Assembly: GCA_019454125.1 (NCBI GenBank)
Contig: CP075365.1
Span: forward strand, 1,606,218-1,670,217
Origin: Fimbriimonadaceae bacterium
GTDB taxonomy: Bacteria; Armatimonadota; Fimbriimonadia; Fimbriimonadales; Fimbriimonadaceae
DNA length: 64,000 nucleotides
Direction of reading: 5' to 3'
Shown: positions 43,610 to 54,299 of the stretch, one piece after another
Numbering within the stretch: the first letter of the stretch is position 1
How the letters are laid out: each line of letters opens with the position of its first letter
The notes under the pieces: model-generated
Database searches by the model: none
What the model was told of the DNA's origin: nothing
Seen by the model: only the letters and a program-made list of their open reading frames with translations
Made by a program: the position numbers and the translations under genes

Positions 43610-43755
43610 CTTGACTCTACTATTATCAAATAACTCCACCGAGGCTCGCTCAAGTTTCCTTGGCCTAGGCCCGCGGCCGGTACGGCACTGTGCCGGTGCT
43701 TTTGCCTGTTATCAAAGAGTCTCGCAAAAATGTAGCGCAGTGCGATATGACAGGA

Positions 43756-43761
43756 TATAAT
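43756..43761 (+). promoter_or_regulatory. Perfect TATAAT -10 box before a PEP-CTERM gene
   Basis: A TATAAT hexamer lies 51 nt upstream of the ATG at 43813, in the divergent region shared with clpB. The matching -35 at the right distance (TAGCGC) is weak, so an activator or extended contacts may be needed. No HAIR or CIRCE heat-shock inverted repeat is clear upstream of clpB in this 203-nt stretch. Confidence 0.5.
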
Positions 43762-43812
43762 AGCGTGGTGAACTGCCCGTGTAGGGTTGTTTCTTAGTAG
43801 AGGTTAAACAAA

Positions 43813-44445
43813 ATGGCAAAATTCGGGCGAACCGCCCTCTTCTCGCTTCTCGCGGGCTTGACCACTGCCGCTAGCGCCCAAATCGTCAACGGGGACTTTG
43901 AGACCGGAAGTCTGGGCCCGTGGGTCGTCGGCTTTACGAGCAACGGTGCCACCCAGGTCCAGGACGTCGTCCGGTACGACATCGACGGGCCGGGGCCGAA
44001 GGGCACGAACTTCGCATCTCGGTTCCAGGTCGGCAACGCCAACACACCAAACCAACAGAACCAGGGCGTCATCGTGACCCAGAACATCACCCTTATCGGT
44101 GGCACGAACTACACCCTGTCCTTCGACTACTCCTCGTTTAACTTTGGAGCTTCGAACAATGCGGACGGAGGCTACTACGCGGTCTTCGTGAACGGGTCGC
44201 AGCTTGGCGGCGTCGAGACGGGCGCCATCAATGTGGGCGCTTCTAGCTACGGGAGCGTCAACGCAAACTTCCTTGCGAACACCACTGGGGTTTATCAGGT
44301 CGGCTTCGTCATCGGACGCGACTTTTTGTCGACCGCCTCGATCTACCAGTACGTGGACAACTTCGAGGTCGTGCCGGAGCCCGCGACGATGCTCGTCCTC
44401 GGCTCGGGACTCGCGGCTCTCGCCGCCCGCCGCAGGAAAGTCTGA
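43813..44445 (+). CDS. PEP-CTERM secreted protein, CBM-like body
   Basis: A 210-residue protein with signal peptide (LFSLLAGLTTAASAQ), then a jelly-roll-like body starting IVNGDFETGSLGPWV, the usual opening of secreted carbohydrate-binding-type domains, and a sorting tail (VPEPATMLVLGSGLAALAARRR). Expected to be cut and anchored by an exosortase encoded elsewhere. A hairpin separates it from the convergent mnmE. Ligand unknown. Confidence 0.88.
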   Translation: MAKFGRTALFSLLAGLTTAASAQIVNGDFETGSLGPWVVGFTSNGATQVQDVVRYDIDGPGPKGTNFASRFQVGNANTPNQQNQGVIVTQNITLIGGTNYTLSFDYSSFNFGASNNADGGYYAVFVNGSQLGGVETGAINVGASSYGSVNANFLANTTGVYQVGFVIGRDFLSTASIYQYVDNFEVVPEPATMLVLGSGLAALAARRRKV

Positions 44446-44467
44446 ACCTAGGCTCACAAAGGCGTCA

Positions 44468-44496
44468 GATCCCCGTTCGGTCGCCGAGCGGGGATC
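44468..44496. terminator. Bidirectional hairpin between convergent PEP-CTERM and mnmE genes
   Basis: GATCCCCG with TTCGG pairs with CCGAG then CGGGGATC around a TCG loop, a 13-bp stem with one G-U. It lies between two converging stops (44445 and 44499), so it can end transcription from both sides, although neither flank has a long T run. Confidence 0.65.
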
Positions 44497-44498
44497 GA

Positions 44499-45776
44499 CT
44501 ATTTGCCGATACAAAAGTCCGCGAAGACGCGCTCCAGGATGTCCGGCGTCGCCGTCTCCCCCGTGACCTCGCCCAGGTGGCGGAGGGCGGCGCGGAGGTC
44601 CACTGAAGCAGGGTCGGTGGGCAAGCCGGACGCAAAAGTCTCCTGCGCCCGCGCCAGCGCTTCACGGGCTTGCTGGAGCGGGGCCGCGTGCCGAGCGGCG
44701 ATCGGCGCCAGGCCGCCCGCCCCGAGTCCCTTCGGAACGTGGGTGAGGAGAGCGTCCACCCCTTCGCCCGTGAGAGCGGAAACGTTCTCCCCGAAGTCCG
44801 ACCGGGCGAGGTCGCACTTGTTGGCCACATAGAGGTCGGCCCGGGGAAGCTGCTCCTCGCCGGGCCAGGGAAGGGTCGCGTCCCAAACGTACCAAACCTG
44901 GTCGGCCTCCTCCATCGCCTGGATCGAGCGGCGCACCCCTTCCGTTTCCACCTCGTCCGCGGTTTCGCGCAGACCGGCTGTGTCCACGAAGCGGCATAAG
45001 AGCCCGTCGATCTCGACGAGTTCCTCAAGCGTGTCGCGGGTGGTGCCCGCATGGGGGGAGACGATCGCCCGCGACCGCCGCAAGACCGCGTTGAAGAGGG
45101 AAGACTTGCCCGCGTTCGGGGGGCCGACCAAGGCAATCGTGAAGCCCTCGCGGACGTGCCGCCCCCTCTTCTGGGTCTCCAGCATGGCCCGGATCTGCTC
45201 CTCCGCGTCTCCGCAAAGGGCGGCGGCCAGTCCCCGGTCCACCTCGCCGACCTCCTCGCTGAAGTCGGTGCTCGCCTCAACCATCGCCAGGACTCGGACG
45301 ATGGGCGACCTTGCCGCTTCGACCTGCTCGAGCAGCCCGCCCTCCCGCTGACGGTTCGCCAACTTCAGCTGCGCTTCTGTGAGCGCTGCCACCGTGTCGC
45401 GCACGGCCTCCGCCTGGGTGAGGTCGATGCGGCCGTTCATAAAGGCGCGGTACGTAAACTCGCCCGGCTCCGCCGTCCTTGCCCCCGCCTGAAGGCAGGC
45501 TTCGAGAAGGGCCCGGACTGAGGCCGGCGAGCCGTGGGTGCTGAGCTCGACCGACTGCTCGCCCGTATAGGACGCGCCTTCGGCGAAGGGAAGGGCAAGC
45601 CCGTCGTCCCCGTGGCGGAAACGACCAAAGAGGGCTGATCTCGCGACGACCGTTTCGGGCCAGGGAGCGAAGACCTGGCTTGCGACGGACCACGAGCGCG
45701 GCCCGCTCAGTCGAACGGCCGCGACCGCGCCGCCGGGAGCCGTGATCGGAGCGACGATGGTGTCGGTGAGGTCCAC
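44499..45776 (-). CDS. mnmE: tRNA modification GTPase MnmE
   Basis: A 425-residue MnmE, which with MnmG adds a carboxymethylaminomethyl group to wobble U34. It has the N-terminal folate-binding domain (TIVAPITAPGGAVAAVRLSG, GEFTYRAFMNGRIDLTQAEA) and the inserted G domain with G1 (VGPPNAGKSSLF), G3 (DTAGLRET) and G4 (NKCD). The last residues FCIGK form the conserved end with the catalytic Cys. The start is GTG 45776; the open frame runs on to 46655 but that stretch is antisense to talC. It is slightly shorter than the E. coli protein (454). Confidence 0.94.
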   Translation of the reverse strand: MDLTDTIVAPITAPGGAVAAVRLSGPRSWSVASQVFAPWPETVVARSALFGRFRHGDDGLALPFAEGASYTGEQSVELSTHGSPASVRALLEACLQAGARTAEPGEFTYRAFMNGRIDLTQAEAVRDTVAALTEAQLKLANRQREGGLLEQVEAARSPIVRVLAMVEASTDFSEEVGEVDRGLAAALCGDAEEQIRAMLETQKRGRHVREGFTIALVGPPNAGKSSLFNAVLRRSRAIVSPHAGTTRDTLEELVEIDGLLCRFVDTAGLRETADEVETEGVRRSIQAMEEADQVWYVWDATLPWPGEEQLPRADLYVANKCDLARSDFGENVSALTGEGVDALLTHVPKGLGAGGLAPIAARHAAPLQQAREALARAQETFASGLPTDPASVDLRAALRHLGEVTGETATPDILERVFADFCIGK

Positions 45777-45872
45777 TCCGCCATTGTGCCGCGGGCCCGC
45801 CCGCCCCTTGTGCGAGCGGGCTGCGTGCATTTCGCCAGATCGCATGGCTTCCAAGTGCCACAATGCTCGGCA

Positions 45873-46550
45873 ATGAGACTTTTCCTCGACACCGGCATGG
45901 TCGACGAGGTTCGCCGGGCCGCTGAGTGGGGCGTCCTCGACGGCGTCACCACAAACCCGACCCTCATCGCCAAGGCCGGCCGGGGCTTTCGCGAGACCGT
46001 GCTCGAGATCTGCGACGCCTGCCCCGGCGGCGCGATCAGCGCCGAAGTCGTCGCCACCGACTATGAGACCATGCTCAAGGAAGCCGAGGAAATCGCCTCC
46101 TGGCACCCGCAGATCGTCGTCAAGGTGCCGATGATCGAGAGCGGGGTCCGCCTCGTCTCGGAACTCTCCGAGCGCGGGATTAGGACGAACGTGACCCTGG
46201 TCTTCAGCGTGAGCCAGGCCCTCCTTGCCGCGAAAGCGGGCGCGACCTTCATCAGCAACTTCGTAGGGCGCGTGGACGACGTTTCTGGCGACGGCATGGA
46301 GGCGGTCGAGGCGACTGTCGAAATGGTCGAGGACTACGGCTTTGAGAGCGAGGTGCTGGTCGCGAGCGTCCGGCACCCCATGCATGTGGCGCAGGCCCTG
46401 GCGTGCCGCGCCCACATCGCCACAATGCCCTTTAACGTTATGGCCCAGCTCTTTAAGCACCCCCTGACCGACAACGGCCTCACCCGGTTCCTGGACGATT
46501 GGCGCGAAGCGGGACTCAGCATCTTCGACCGCGCGGCGGTGTCGAATTGA
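45873..46550 (+). CDS. Transaldolase-like fructose-6-phosphate aldolase (TalC/FSA type)
   Basis: A 225-residue TIM-barrel enzyme of the small transaldolase family, which moves dihydroxyacetone units between sugar phosphates or cleaves fructose 6-phosphate. The Schiff-base Lys is in IVVKVPMIESG, and the opening MRLFLDTGMVDEVRRAAEWG with GVTTNPTLIAKAG is family-typical. ATG 45873. Whether it is a transaldolase or an aldolase cannot be decided by eye. It is followed with overlapping codons by a lipoprotein gene. Confidence 0.93.
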   Translation: MRLFLDTGMVDEVRRAAEWGVLDGVTTNPTLIAKAGRGFRETVLEICDACPGGAISAEVVATDYETMLKEAEEIASWHPQIVVKVPMIESGVRLVSELSERGIRTNVTLVFSVSQALLAAKAGATFISNFVGRVDDVSGDGMEAVEATVEMVEDYGFESEVLVASVRHPMHVAQALACRAHIATMPFNVMAQLFKHPLTDNGLTRFLDDWREAGLSIFDRAAVSN

Positions 46551-47161
46551 CGCGCACGCTTTGGCTGACGCTCCTGGCGGCGGCGATATTGCTGCTGGCC
46601 GGATGCCAGCAGCCGCCCGCGAGCGAAGACCCGGCCACCCCCGGTAGCCCGGCACCCGCCACCACGACAGGCACCGTCTCCGAAGTCCAGGCGGAGAAGC
46701 CCGCTGGGGAACCGGTCACGCCCGTCGAGAAGAAGGCAGAGAAGCCCAAGGGCGACGTCTCCAAAGCCGACCCTAAGCTCTTCGGCACCTACAAACTGAT
46801 GCTCACGGCGGCGCAGATGAAGCAGATCGACGACGAGCTTGCCAAGGTGAAAGCCGCGGCGGCCGCGGGCGAAAAGGACGCGGCTGCGGCCCTGCCGATG
46901 ATCGAGCAGGCGGCCCAGGCGGCCAAGAACATGACCCTCACCTTCACGAAGGACGCGCGGTACAAGGCCAACTTGCCGGGACAGGCGGCGATCGGCGCCA
47001 TTCGGGTCAACGGCAAGTCCGTCACGCTCGTGCCGGACGATCCGCCCGAAGCGGGCAGCGGCCTCCCTCCGGAGACCGTGGTCACTTTCGACGCGGCCAA
47101 AGGCACACTTACCATGACATCGCCTGGCGACGACGAGGTCATGACCTTTAAGAAACAGTAA
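46547..47161 (+). CDS. Lipoprotein, unknown function
   Basis: A 204-residue lipoprotein from the TTG at 46547, overlapping the talC stop. The signal peptide ends in a good lipobox (LLLAGC, Cys20), and a Pro/Thr/Lys-rich linker leads to a small globular region of about 110 residues (FGTYKLMLTAAQMKQIDDEL, ALPMIEQAAQAAKNMTLTF). Similar short lipoproteins are common in this lineage; no known domain. A 9-bp hairpin at 47178-47199 follows. Confidence 0.82.
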   Translation: MTRTLWLTLLAAAILLLAGCQQPPASEDPATPGSPAPATTTGTVSEVQAEKPAGEPVTPVEKKAEKPKGDVSKADPKLFGTYKLMLTAAQMKQIDDELAKVKAAAAAGEKDAAAALPMIEQAAQAAKNMTLTFTKDARYKANLPGQAAIGAIRVNGKSVTLVPDDPPEAGSGLPPETVVTFDAAKGTLTMTSPGDDEVMTFKKQ

Positions 47162-47361
47162 CGTCGGGCAAGTCCATCCCTGGCGAGCCGTCGCCGGGGA
47201 TCCACCCCTACTTTAGGCGTTTTGGCACGGTTGCAAGCCCAGAAGTGCCCTCCGATGTGGGCCAGTCCTGAGCGAACGGGCATCGACCGGTGCACAATCG
47301 TCGGGTAACGGTTGCCTCAGGGGGCCGCCGTCGCCCCCAAATCCCCCAGGACGAGACTCAT

Positions 47362-49491
<2,130 letters not shown>

Positions 49492-49498
49492 GGGCCAA

Positions 49499-49528
49499 GG
49501 GCCAGGAACACCGTTCCTGGCCCTTTTT
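49499..49528 (+). terminator. Strong rho-independent terminator after fusA
   Basis: GGGCCAGGAAC (49499-49509), loop ACC, GTTCCTGGCCC (49513-49523), then TTTTT. The stem is a perfect 11 bp. Confidence 0.92.
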
Positions 49529-49649
49529 GCTTGCCTTTGCCCTTTCCGCGTGGTTGGCCCTGGCTCGCACGGCCCGAACGCGGCAACAAGTCAGCCTTAG
49601 GTAAGGACGGCTTGTATTTTGATCAGCCTAAAGGTATGTTGTCAGTGTG

Positions 49650-50348
49650 ATGAGAAAGCTTCTCTCGTTGGGAGCGTTCATGCTCCTGTGCACTCTAGCG
49701 GCCTTCGCCACGGCCGTTGAATCCTATTCCGGATCCTGGGAAATCTCCCGCGGGGCCCGTGGCACGATCAGGATGACCGTGTCGAACGACCGCGTGACCG
49801 GCAGCATGACCGACGAAGGCTGGTACGACATGACCGGCGAGAGGCGCACAGGCCGTATCGACGGCACATTGACCGGGCGAAACGCCAGGTTCACGGTTTA
49901 CTGGAGCACGGGCGCCACCATGGAGTTCAACGGCCGCTTCAGCCGCGCCAACCATGAGTTCGAATTCAACGGGACGCGGAAGGTCAACGGAAAGAACGAC
50001 CGCGACACGAGCCTCAAGATTCATAGCTACCACCAGGGTTACAACCCCAACGACCCGACCGGCATTTGGGAAGGCAGCTTCAACTATTCCGGCACGGGCG
50101 GACGCGCCAAGATCCGCGTCGACCATAACGACGAGTTCACCGGCACCATGTACGGCGACGACGGCCGCAAATGGAAGGTAAGCGGCCGGTTCAACTCAGA
50201 TAGGAACGCCGTGCGCATCAAGATCGATTCCGGAGCCAGCAAGCGCGAGTACACCGGCAAGTACGAGAAGATCGGAGATGGACGCATCCGTCTCAGTCTC
50301 AATGACGACGGCATCAAGCTGAGCGTGACTTTACGCAAGAACTCCTAG
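49650..50348 (+). CDS. Secreted beta-rich protein with repeated sheet pattern, unknown function
   Basis: A 232-residue protein with a signal peptide (LLSLGAFMLLCTLAAFATA). The body is two related halves of about 95 residues, each starting with a W-containing strand (YSGSWEISRGARGTIRMTV; GIWEGSFNYSGTGGRAKIRV), with G/T-rich strands between (TGSMTDEGWYDM, TGTMYGDDGRKW). A lipocalin-like or streptavidin-like barrel duplication is one reading. A GTG at 49647 directly before the ATG could also serve as start. Confidence 0.82.
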   Translation: MRKLLSLGAFMLLCTLAAFATAVESYSGSWEISRGARGTIRMTVSNDRVTGSMTDEGWYDMTGERRTGRIDGTLTGRNARFTVYWSTGATMEFNGRFSRANHEFEFNGTRKVNGKNDRDTSLKIHSYHQGYNPNDPTGIWEGSFNYSGTGGRAKIRVDHNDEFTGTMYGDDGRKWKVSGRFNSDRNAVRIKIDSGASKREYTGKYEKIGDGRIRLSLNDDGIKLSVTLRKNS

Positions 50349-50406
50349 AGATTCGTGCCGCCCTTTCCGCTTGACGGAAGGGGCGGCATGCTAGAATTAG
50401 TCGGAG

Positions 50407-51348
50407 ATGTTCGCCTTCACGCTCGCAATAGCCGGCCTGCTGGCGGGCCCGCCGACCCTATCGGAGCCGGTTCGGCTCCAGGCCGCGGGCAAGGACATCG
50501 TCGCCGGGAACGGCCACGCCGCCCCTTGGCTCCACGATTGGGACGGCGATGGGAAGCTCGACCTCCTGGTCGGGCAGTACGCCCACGGTCGCCTCATGGT
50601 CTATCGCAACATCGGCACGAACAAAGAGCCGCAGTACGCGAAGGGCAAGGCGTTCAAGCCGGAGGGCACGGGCGCAGAGATCAACTATGGGTGATGCGTC
50701 GGCTTTACTCCACAGGTTGTGGACGTAGACGGGGACGGAAAGCTTGACCTCGCCACTGGCGAGTTTGCCCCCGGCAACATAGTCTGGTTCAAGGGCCTCG
50801 GCAAAGCAAAGTTCGCCGATTGGAAGACCGTCCCGGAGACCCCCGATGAAAAGCAGGACTGGGCGGCCAGCACCGTTTTCTTCACGGACTGGGACGGCGA
50901 CGGAGACCTTGATATGGTCATCGGGGGCTATGGCGGCGACATCTATTACAACGAGAACGTCGGTTCACGACCGGAGCCGAAGTATGGCAAGCGCACCTGG
51001 CTCATGTCGGAAGGCAAGCCGATCCTGGTCGGCATGAAGAGCCAACCGGTCGTGGTCGACTGGGACGGAGACGGCCTGGCCGACCTCTTGACGGGGGACA
51101 ACGACGGCCTCGTTTTCTTCTTCCCGCGCCTTGCCGACGGCTCGCTGGGGCCGCGACAGCCGGTCCGGGTGGGAGGGGCCCCGCTCAAGATCGACCACCG
51201 AGTCAAGATCCACGTGGCGGATTGGAACGGCGACGGCGTCATGGACCTGCTCGTAGGGACCTGCGTCGAGAAGGAGCCCGTCATGAAGGGCGACTCCTAC
51301 GAGAACTACGACGGCTACGTCTACGTCTTGGTCGGCAAGCGGGGGTAG
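50407..51348 (+). CDS. VCBS/FG-GAP repeat protein with in-frame UGA: candidate selenoprotein
   Basis: A secreted protein of 313 residues if UGA at codon 96 (50692-50694) is read through. Before the UGA: a hydrophobic N-terminus (FAFTLAIAGLLAGPPTLSEP) and a first Asp-box repeat (HDWDGDGKLDLLVG). After it the frame continues with Cys (TGC), then VGFTPQVVDVDGDGKLDLAT, DWDGDGDLDMVIGG, DWDGDGLADLLTG and DWNGDGVMDLLVG. Without readthrough, the 95-residue product would hold one repeat, and the downstream four repeats would have no start with a ribosome-binding site. A hairpin with GGU loop sits 20 nt after the UGA. The alternative is a nonsense mutation. Function unknown; a Sec-Cys pair suggests redox. 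Confidence 0.72.
50702..50730 (+). promoter_or_regulatory. SECIS-like hairpin downstream of the in-frame UGA
   Basis: In the RNA, 50709-50714 (UCCACA) pairs with 50718-50723 (UGUGGA) under a 3-nt GGU loop. The stem extends with 50704-50708 to 50725-50729 across a bulged C at 50724, and 50702 to 50730 across a bulged C at 50703, giving 12 pairs (one G-U). The loop is 20 nt from the UGA, close to the well-known E. coli fdhF element, whose loop also carries GGU. Stem codons use ACT, CCA, GTT and GTA, uncommon in this GC-rich genome. Confidence 0.65.
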
Positions 51349-51355
51349 CGCAGCG

Positions 51356-51829
51356 TCAGCTGGCGAAGTCCCAGGGGTCGCGCTGCTTCCCGGCCAGCTC
51401 GTCCACCACCGCGTCGGTCTGCCGCAACCGGGCGCTCAGCACCCTGGAGAGGTTGGCAAGCATGTGGAAGCCAACGTCCTTGTGGGTCACCATGTAGTTC
51501 CGCAGCTCCCTGGCGGGCAACCGCGCATAATGCACGGCGCTCTTGCAGACGGCGTTCGCGCTCCGCGGCTGGTCGTCCACCAGGGCGACCTCGCCGATCA
51601 CCGACCCCGGCCCGATCTCGGCCAGCTTTTCGCCGTTCAGGCTGGTGATGGTGACCGTGCCGTCCAAGACGACGAAGAGGTCGCAACCCTTCTCCCCGCG
51701 CCTGCAGATGTCTTCGTTGGCCAGCTTCGTCTCGAAAGAGGCCAGCTCGATGAGCTCGTCGATCTTGTCGTCCGGAAGCCCATAGACGAGGTAGTTCTGG
51801 CGGAAGACATCGTGGCGGCCTGATTCCAT
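51356..51829 (-). CDS. Cyclic-nucleotide-binding domain protein
   Basis: A 157-residue protein with a Crp-like cNMP-binding fold: the GCDLFVVLDGTVTITSLNGEKLAEIGPGSVIGEVALVDDQPRS stretch is the beta roll and the phosphate-binding cassette (here GEVALVDDQPRS). There is no C-terminal winged helix, so it does not look like a Crp/FNR transcription factor. It is probably a stand-alone ligand-binding subunit or sensor. It is on the strand opposite to the candidate selenoprotein, whose stop is 7 nt before its own. Confidence 0.88.
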   Translation of the reverse strand: MESGRHDVFRQNYLVYGLPDDKIDELIELASFETKLANEDICRRGEKGCDLFVVLDGTVTITSLNGEKLAEIGPGSVIGEVALVDDQPRSANAVCKSAVHYARLPARELRNYMVTHKDVGFHMLANLSRVLSARLRQTDAVVDELAGKQRDPWDFAS

Positions 51830-51934
51830 GGTCGCCTTGCATCTTACCGGCCAGGCTATTCCGGAAGTACCGATACGAGCGCGGCCCCGGAGGAATCTTC
51901 CCCCAGGGCCGTGCAGCGAAGGATGGCTGGTGCC

Positions 51935-52624
51935 TCAGCGAGAGCGGCGGCGGCGGATGAGCGCCACGACGCCAAGACCGAGCGCGGTCATCGTGGCGGG
52001 CTCCGGAACGACCTTCAGCGCAAGGTCGTCGTAGTAGACCGAGGTCTGACCGTTCGCGAAGAGGTCGATCGCGCCGACATTCAGGGCGCCACCGTTCTGA
52101 GTCCAGGTGCCCGTCGAAACGGTCTGGTTCATCAGCGAGACGGTGCGGAAGTCGTTGGTAAGGTCGATGGCGACCTTGAAGTCCATCCAGGTGTCGCGCA
52201 AGAAAGCGACCGGGGTGGCGGTGCCGTTGTCGTCCGTCACCGTGCCCAGCGCACCCTGGAACTTCATCTGCACGCTCCAGTGGGCGTTGATCGTGCCCGG
52301 GTACGTGTTCATCATGATGAAGTAGGAGTCGCCGCGCATCGCGGTCGGGACGTAGACCTTGCCCGTGAACTCCCAAAGGCCGCTGTTCGCGCCCGTGAAC
52401 TTCTGGACGAGGTCGCTCGCGCCGCGGATGTCGACCGAGTTCGGGTTGCTGGCGGACTGGGCGTTGGTGACGAGAGCGCCCGCGCCCGCATTGCCCTCCC
52501 AGCCTTCCCAACCGTTCACGTTGTGGAGTTGCTGGCCGTTTTGGTAGCTGTCGAAGTTGTCGCTCCATTGGGCGTTGGCCAGTACGGCGCCAGTGATAGC
52601 AGCGAGCATCGCAAATTTCTTCAT
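51935..52624 (-). CDS. PEP-CTERM secreted protein
   Basis: A 229-residue protein starting at ATG 52624 with signal peptide (FAMLAAITGAVLANAQ), a body opening WSDNFDSYQNGQQLHNVNGW as in secreted jelly-roll or cadherin-like domains, and the C-terminal signal VPEPATMTALGLGVVALI with RRRRSR. The exosortase needed is not in the window. A TATAAT box on the minus strand at 52669-52674 lies about 45 nt upstream of the start. Confidence 0.88.
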   Translation of the reverse strand: MKKFAMLAAITGAVLANAQWSDNFDSYQNGQQLHNVNGWEGWEGNAGAGALVTNAQSASNPNSVDIRGASDLVQKFTGANSGLWEFTGKVYVPTAMRGDSYFIMMNTYPGTINAHWSVQMKFQGALGTVTDDNGTATPVAFLRDTWMDFKVAIDLTNDFRTVSLMNQTVSTGTWTQNGGALNVGAIDLFANGQTSVYYDDLALKVVPEPATMTALGLGVVALIRRRRSR

Positions 52625-52782
52625 GTAATCCTCTGAGACTAGAGCCACCTAGAAAGGTGCTACCACCGATTATAGTAGAACGAACATTCCAATTACCATA
52701 AGAAAAGTATAAGCAGGTAAATGTCTCAGCAGACACTTTTTATTCAGCGCCGAGCGGCCCTCGCCCGCGTAGAATCCCGCGA

Positions 52783-53628
52783 ATGCCCGAGTTGCCCGAA
52801 GTCGAGGCGGTGCGGAGGCTGCTGGAGCGCGTTGTCGCTGGGCGGCGGATCGTCCAAGCAAACGCCGCAGACGACCCGATCGTCTTCAAAGGGTCCTCCG
52901 AACCCGTGGTGGCCGCGCTCCTCGGTGCGCGCGTTAAGGCGGTCGGGCGGAAAGGGAAGGTTTTCTGGCTGGAGTTGGAAGACGGGCCCGCCGTCATGGG
53001 GCACCTCGGCATGAGCGGATGGATCCGCGAGGTGAGCGGGACGGGGCCCGAAAAGCGCCTCGTCAGCCACGGGAACGCGCCCCTCGACGACCCCGAGGGC
53101 CAGCCGCGGTTCCTCAAACTTCGGCTCGCCACGGACGAGCAGCGGACGGTCGCGTTCACCGACGCGAGGCGGCTGGGTCGGGTCTGGCTCGCCTCCAGCG
53201 CGGCAGAAGACCCGATGCTCAGAGCGCTCGGCCCAGACGCTTGGCTCGAACCCTACAACCCGCCGCGCCTCGCGAAGGCCCTCGCCGGACGCACCGCGCC
53301 CATCAAGTCGCTGCTGCTGGATCAGCGCCTCTTCGCGGGGGTCGGCAACTGGGTCGCGGACGAGGTGCTCTACCAGGCCCGCATCGCGCCGGCCCGCCCG
53401 GCGGGCACCCTCAACGCCAAGGAGAGGGGCGCCTTGGTGCGGGCGCTCAAGACCGTGCTCGACCTCGCCGTGGAGGTGGAGGCCGATGCCGACCGCTACC
53501 CAGAGGGCTGGCTCTTCCACCACCGCTGGGGAGGGCGCAGGGGCAAGGACGAGATCGAGGGACGGCCGATCCGCCGCGAGACGATCGGCGGCCGCACGGC
53601 GGCATGGGTGCCCAGCCTCCAGCGCTGA
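52783..53628 (+). CDS. mutM: Formamidopyrimidine-DNA glycosylase, zincless-finger form
   Basis: A 281-residue Fpg/Nei enzyme with catalytic Pro2 and Glu3 (MPELPEVEAVRRLL), the MGHLGMSG loop, the helix-two-turn-helix GVGNWVADEVLYQARIAPA, and a C-terminus that lacks the four zinc-binding Cys. Instead it has GKDEIEGRPIRRETIGGRTA followed by AWVPSLQR, the zincless-finger type known from plant Fpg and NEIL1-like proteins. It is monocistronic, facing the DUF2243 gene. Together with the zinc-finger Fpg at 33937 the genome has two clearly different paralogues. Confidence 0.93.
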   Translation: MPELPEVEAVRRLLERVVAGRRIVQANAADDPIVFKGSSEPVVAALLGARVKAVGRKGKVFWLELEDGPAVMGHLGMSGWIREVSGTGPEKRLVSHGNAPLDDPEGQPRFLKLRLATDEQRTVAFTDARRLGRVWLASSAAEDPMLRALGPDAWLEPYNPPRLAKALAGRTAPIKSLLLDQRLFAGVGNWVADEVLYQARIAPARPAGTLNAKERGALVRALKTVLDLAVEVEADADRYPEGWLFHHRWGGRRGKDEIEGRPIRRETIGGRTAAWVPSLQR

Positions 53629-53763
53629 AGAAGCCGCCGCGATTTGGCCCTGTGATCGCATTTGCAGGTCTTCGTTCGTCCATCCATCGGGAACGAAACA
53701 CGGCGGTGGGGAAAAGGTGGTGATAGCCTCGCAAGTAGCCGTGAAGGATTTCGTGACTGCGAC

Positions 53764-54299
53764 CTAAAGAGGGGTGCCCGCCCCGGCAGGTGCGTCGGCC
53801 ACGGCGAGCCAACCCGTCTTCCCGCTCCTTTGGAGGCTCCACCCGACGAGCAGGAGAACCCCGCCAGCGGTAAGGAACGCGAGGTCCGCGAAGGTCTGCG
53901 CGTCGCGGTCCGCATATTCCAGGACGTGGTGCAAGCGAAGGATGTGGTGGTCGACGATGCCTTCCACCAGGTTGAAGAGGCCCCAGCCGGACACCCACCG
54001 CCGGCGACGACGCGGCCAGACCACGGGACGTCGCGCCGGAGACCCGCTCGGTAAAGGGCCACGAGCCCGATCATGGTCACGAGCCAGACGCCCCCGTGGA
54101 ACAAGCCGTCCCAAACCATGTTCGTCTTGGCGCTGGCGAGGTCCGTGACCGGGACCACGGCCGAGAGCATGTTGTGGACTTGGAAGACCTGGTGGAAGAC
54201 GATGCCGTCCACGAAGCCGCCCATGCCGATGCCGAGCAGGGTGCCGGCCGTGACAAGGGGGCCGAAGTGGTAGGCCCGGGAGCCAGTGCCTCCGTTCAC
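53764..54299 (-). pseudogene. DUF2243 membrane protein gene with a 1-nt frameshift
   Basis: The first part, from GTG 54299, reads GTLLGIGMGGFVDGIVFHQV to NMVWDGLFHGGVWLVTMIGL and RRDVPWSGRVVAGG, exactly the DUF2243 pattern. The rest of the family sequence is in another frame: WGLFNLVEGIVDHHILRLHH, then LEYADRDAQTFADLAFLTAGG to a stop at 53764. The switch lies at about 53993-54003, where one base is missing in a CCACCGCCGG run. It could be a sequencing error in a GC run or a true loss. It is coupled (GTGA overlap) to the small Cys-rich membrane gene upstream. Confidence 0.8.

Noticed and set aside
43610-43812. HAIR or CIRCE heat-shock operator upstream of clpB
   Set aside because: Only weak half-matches such as CTTGAG are present; no full inverted repeat with the right spacing was seen.
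45777-46655. N-terminal extension of mnmE
   Set aside because: The open frame is antisense to the transaldolase gene and the family start fits GTG at 45776.
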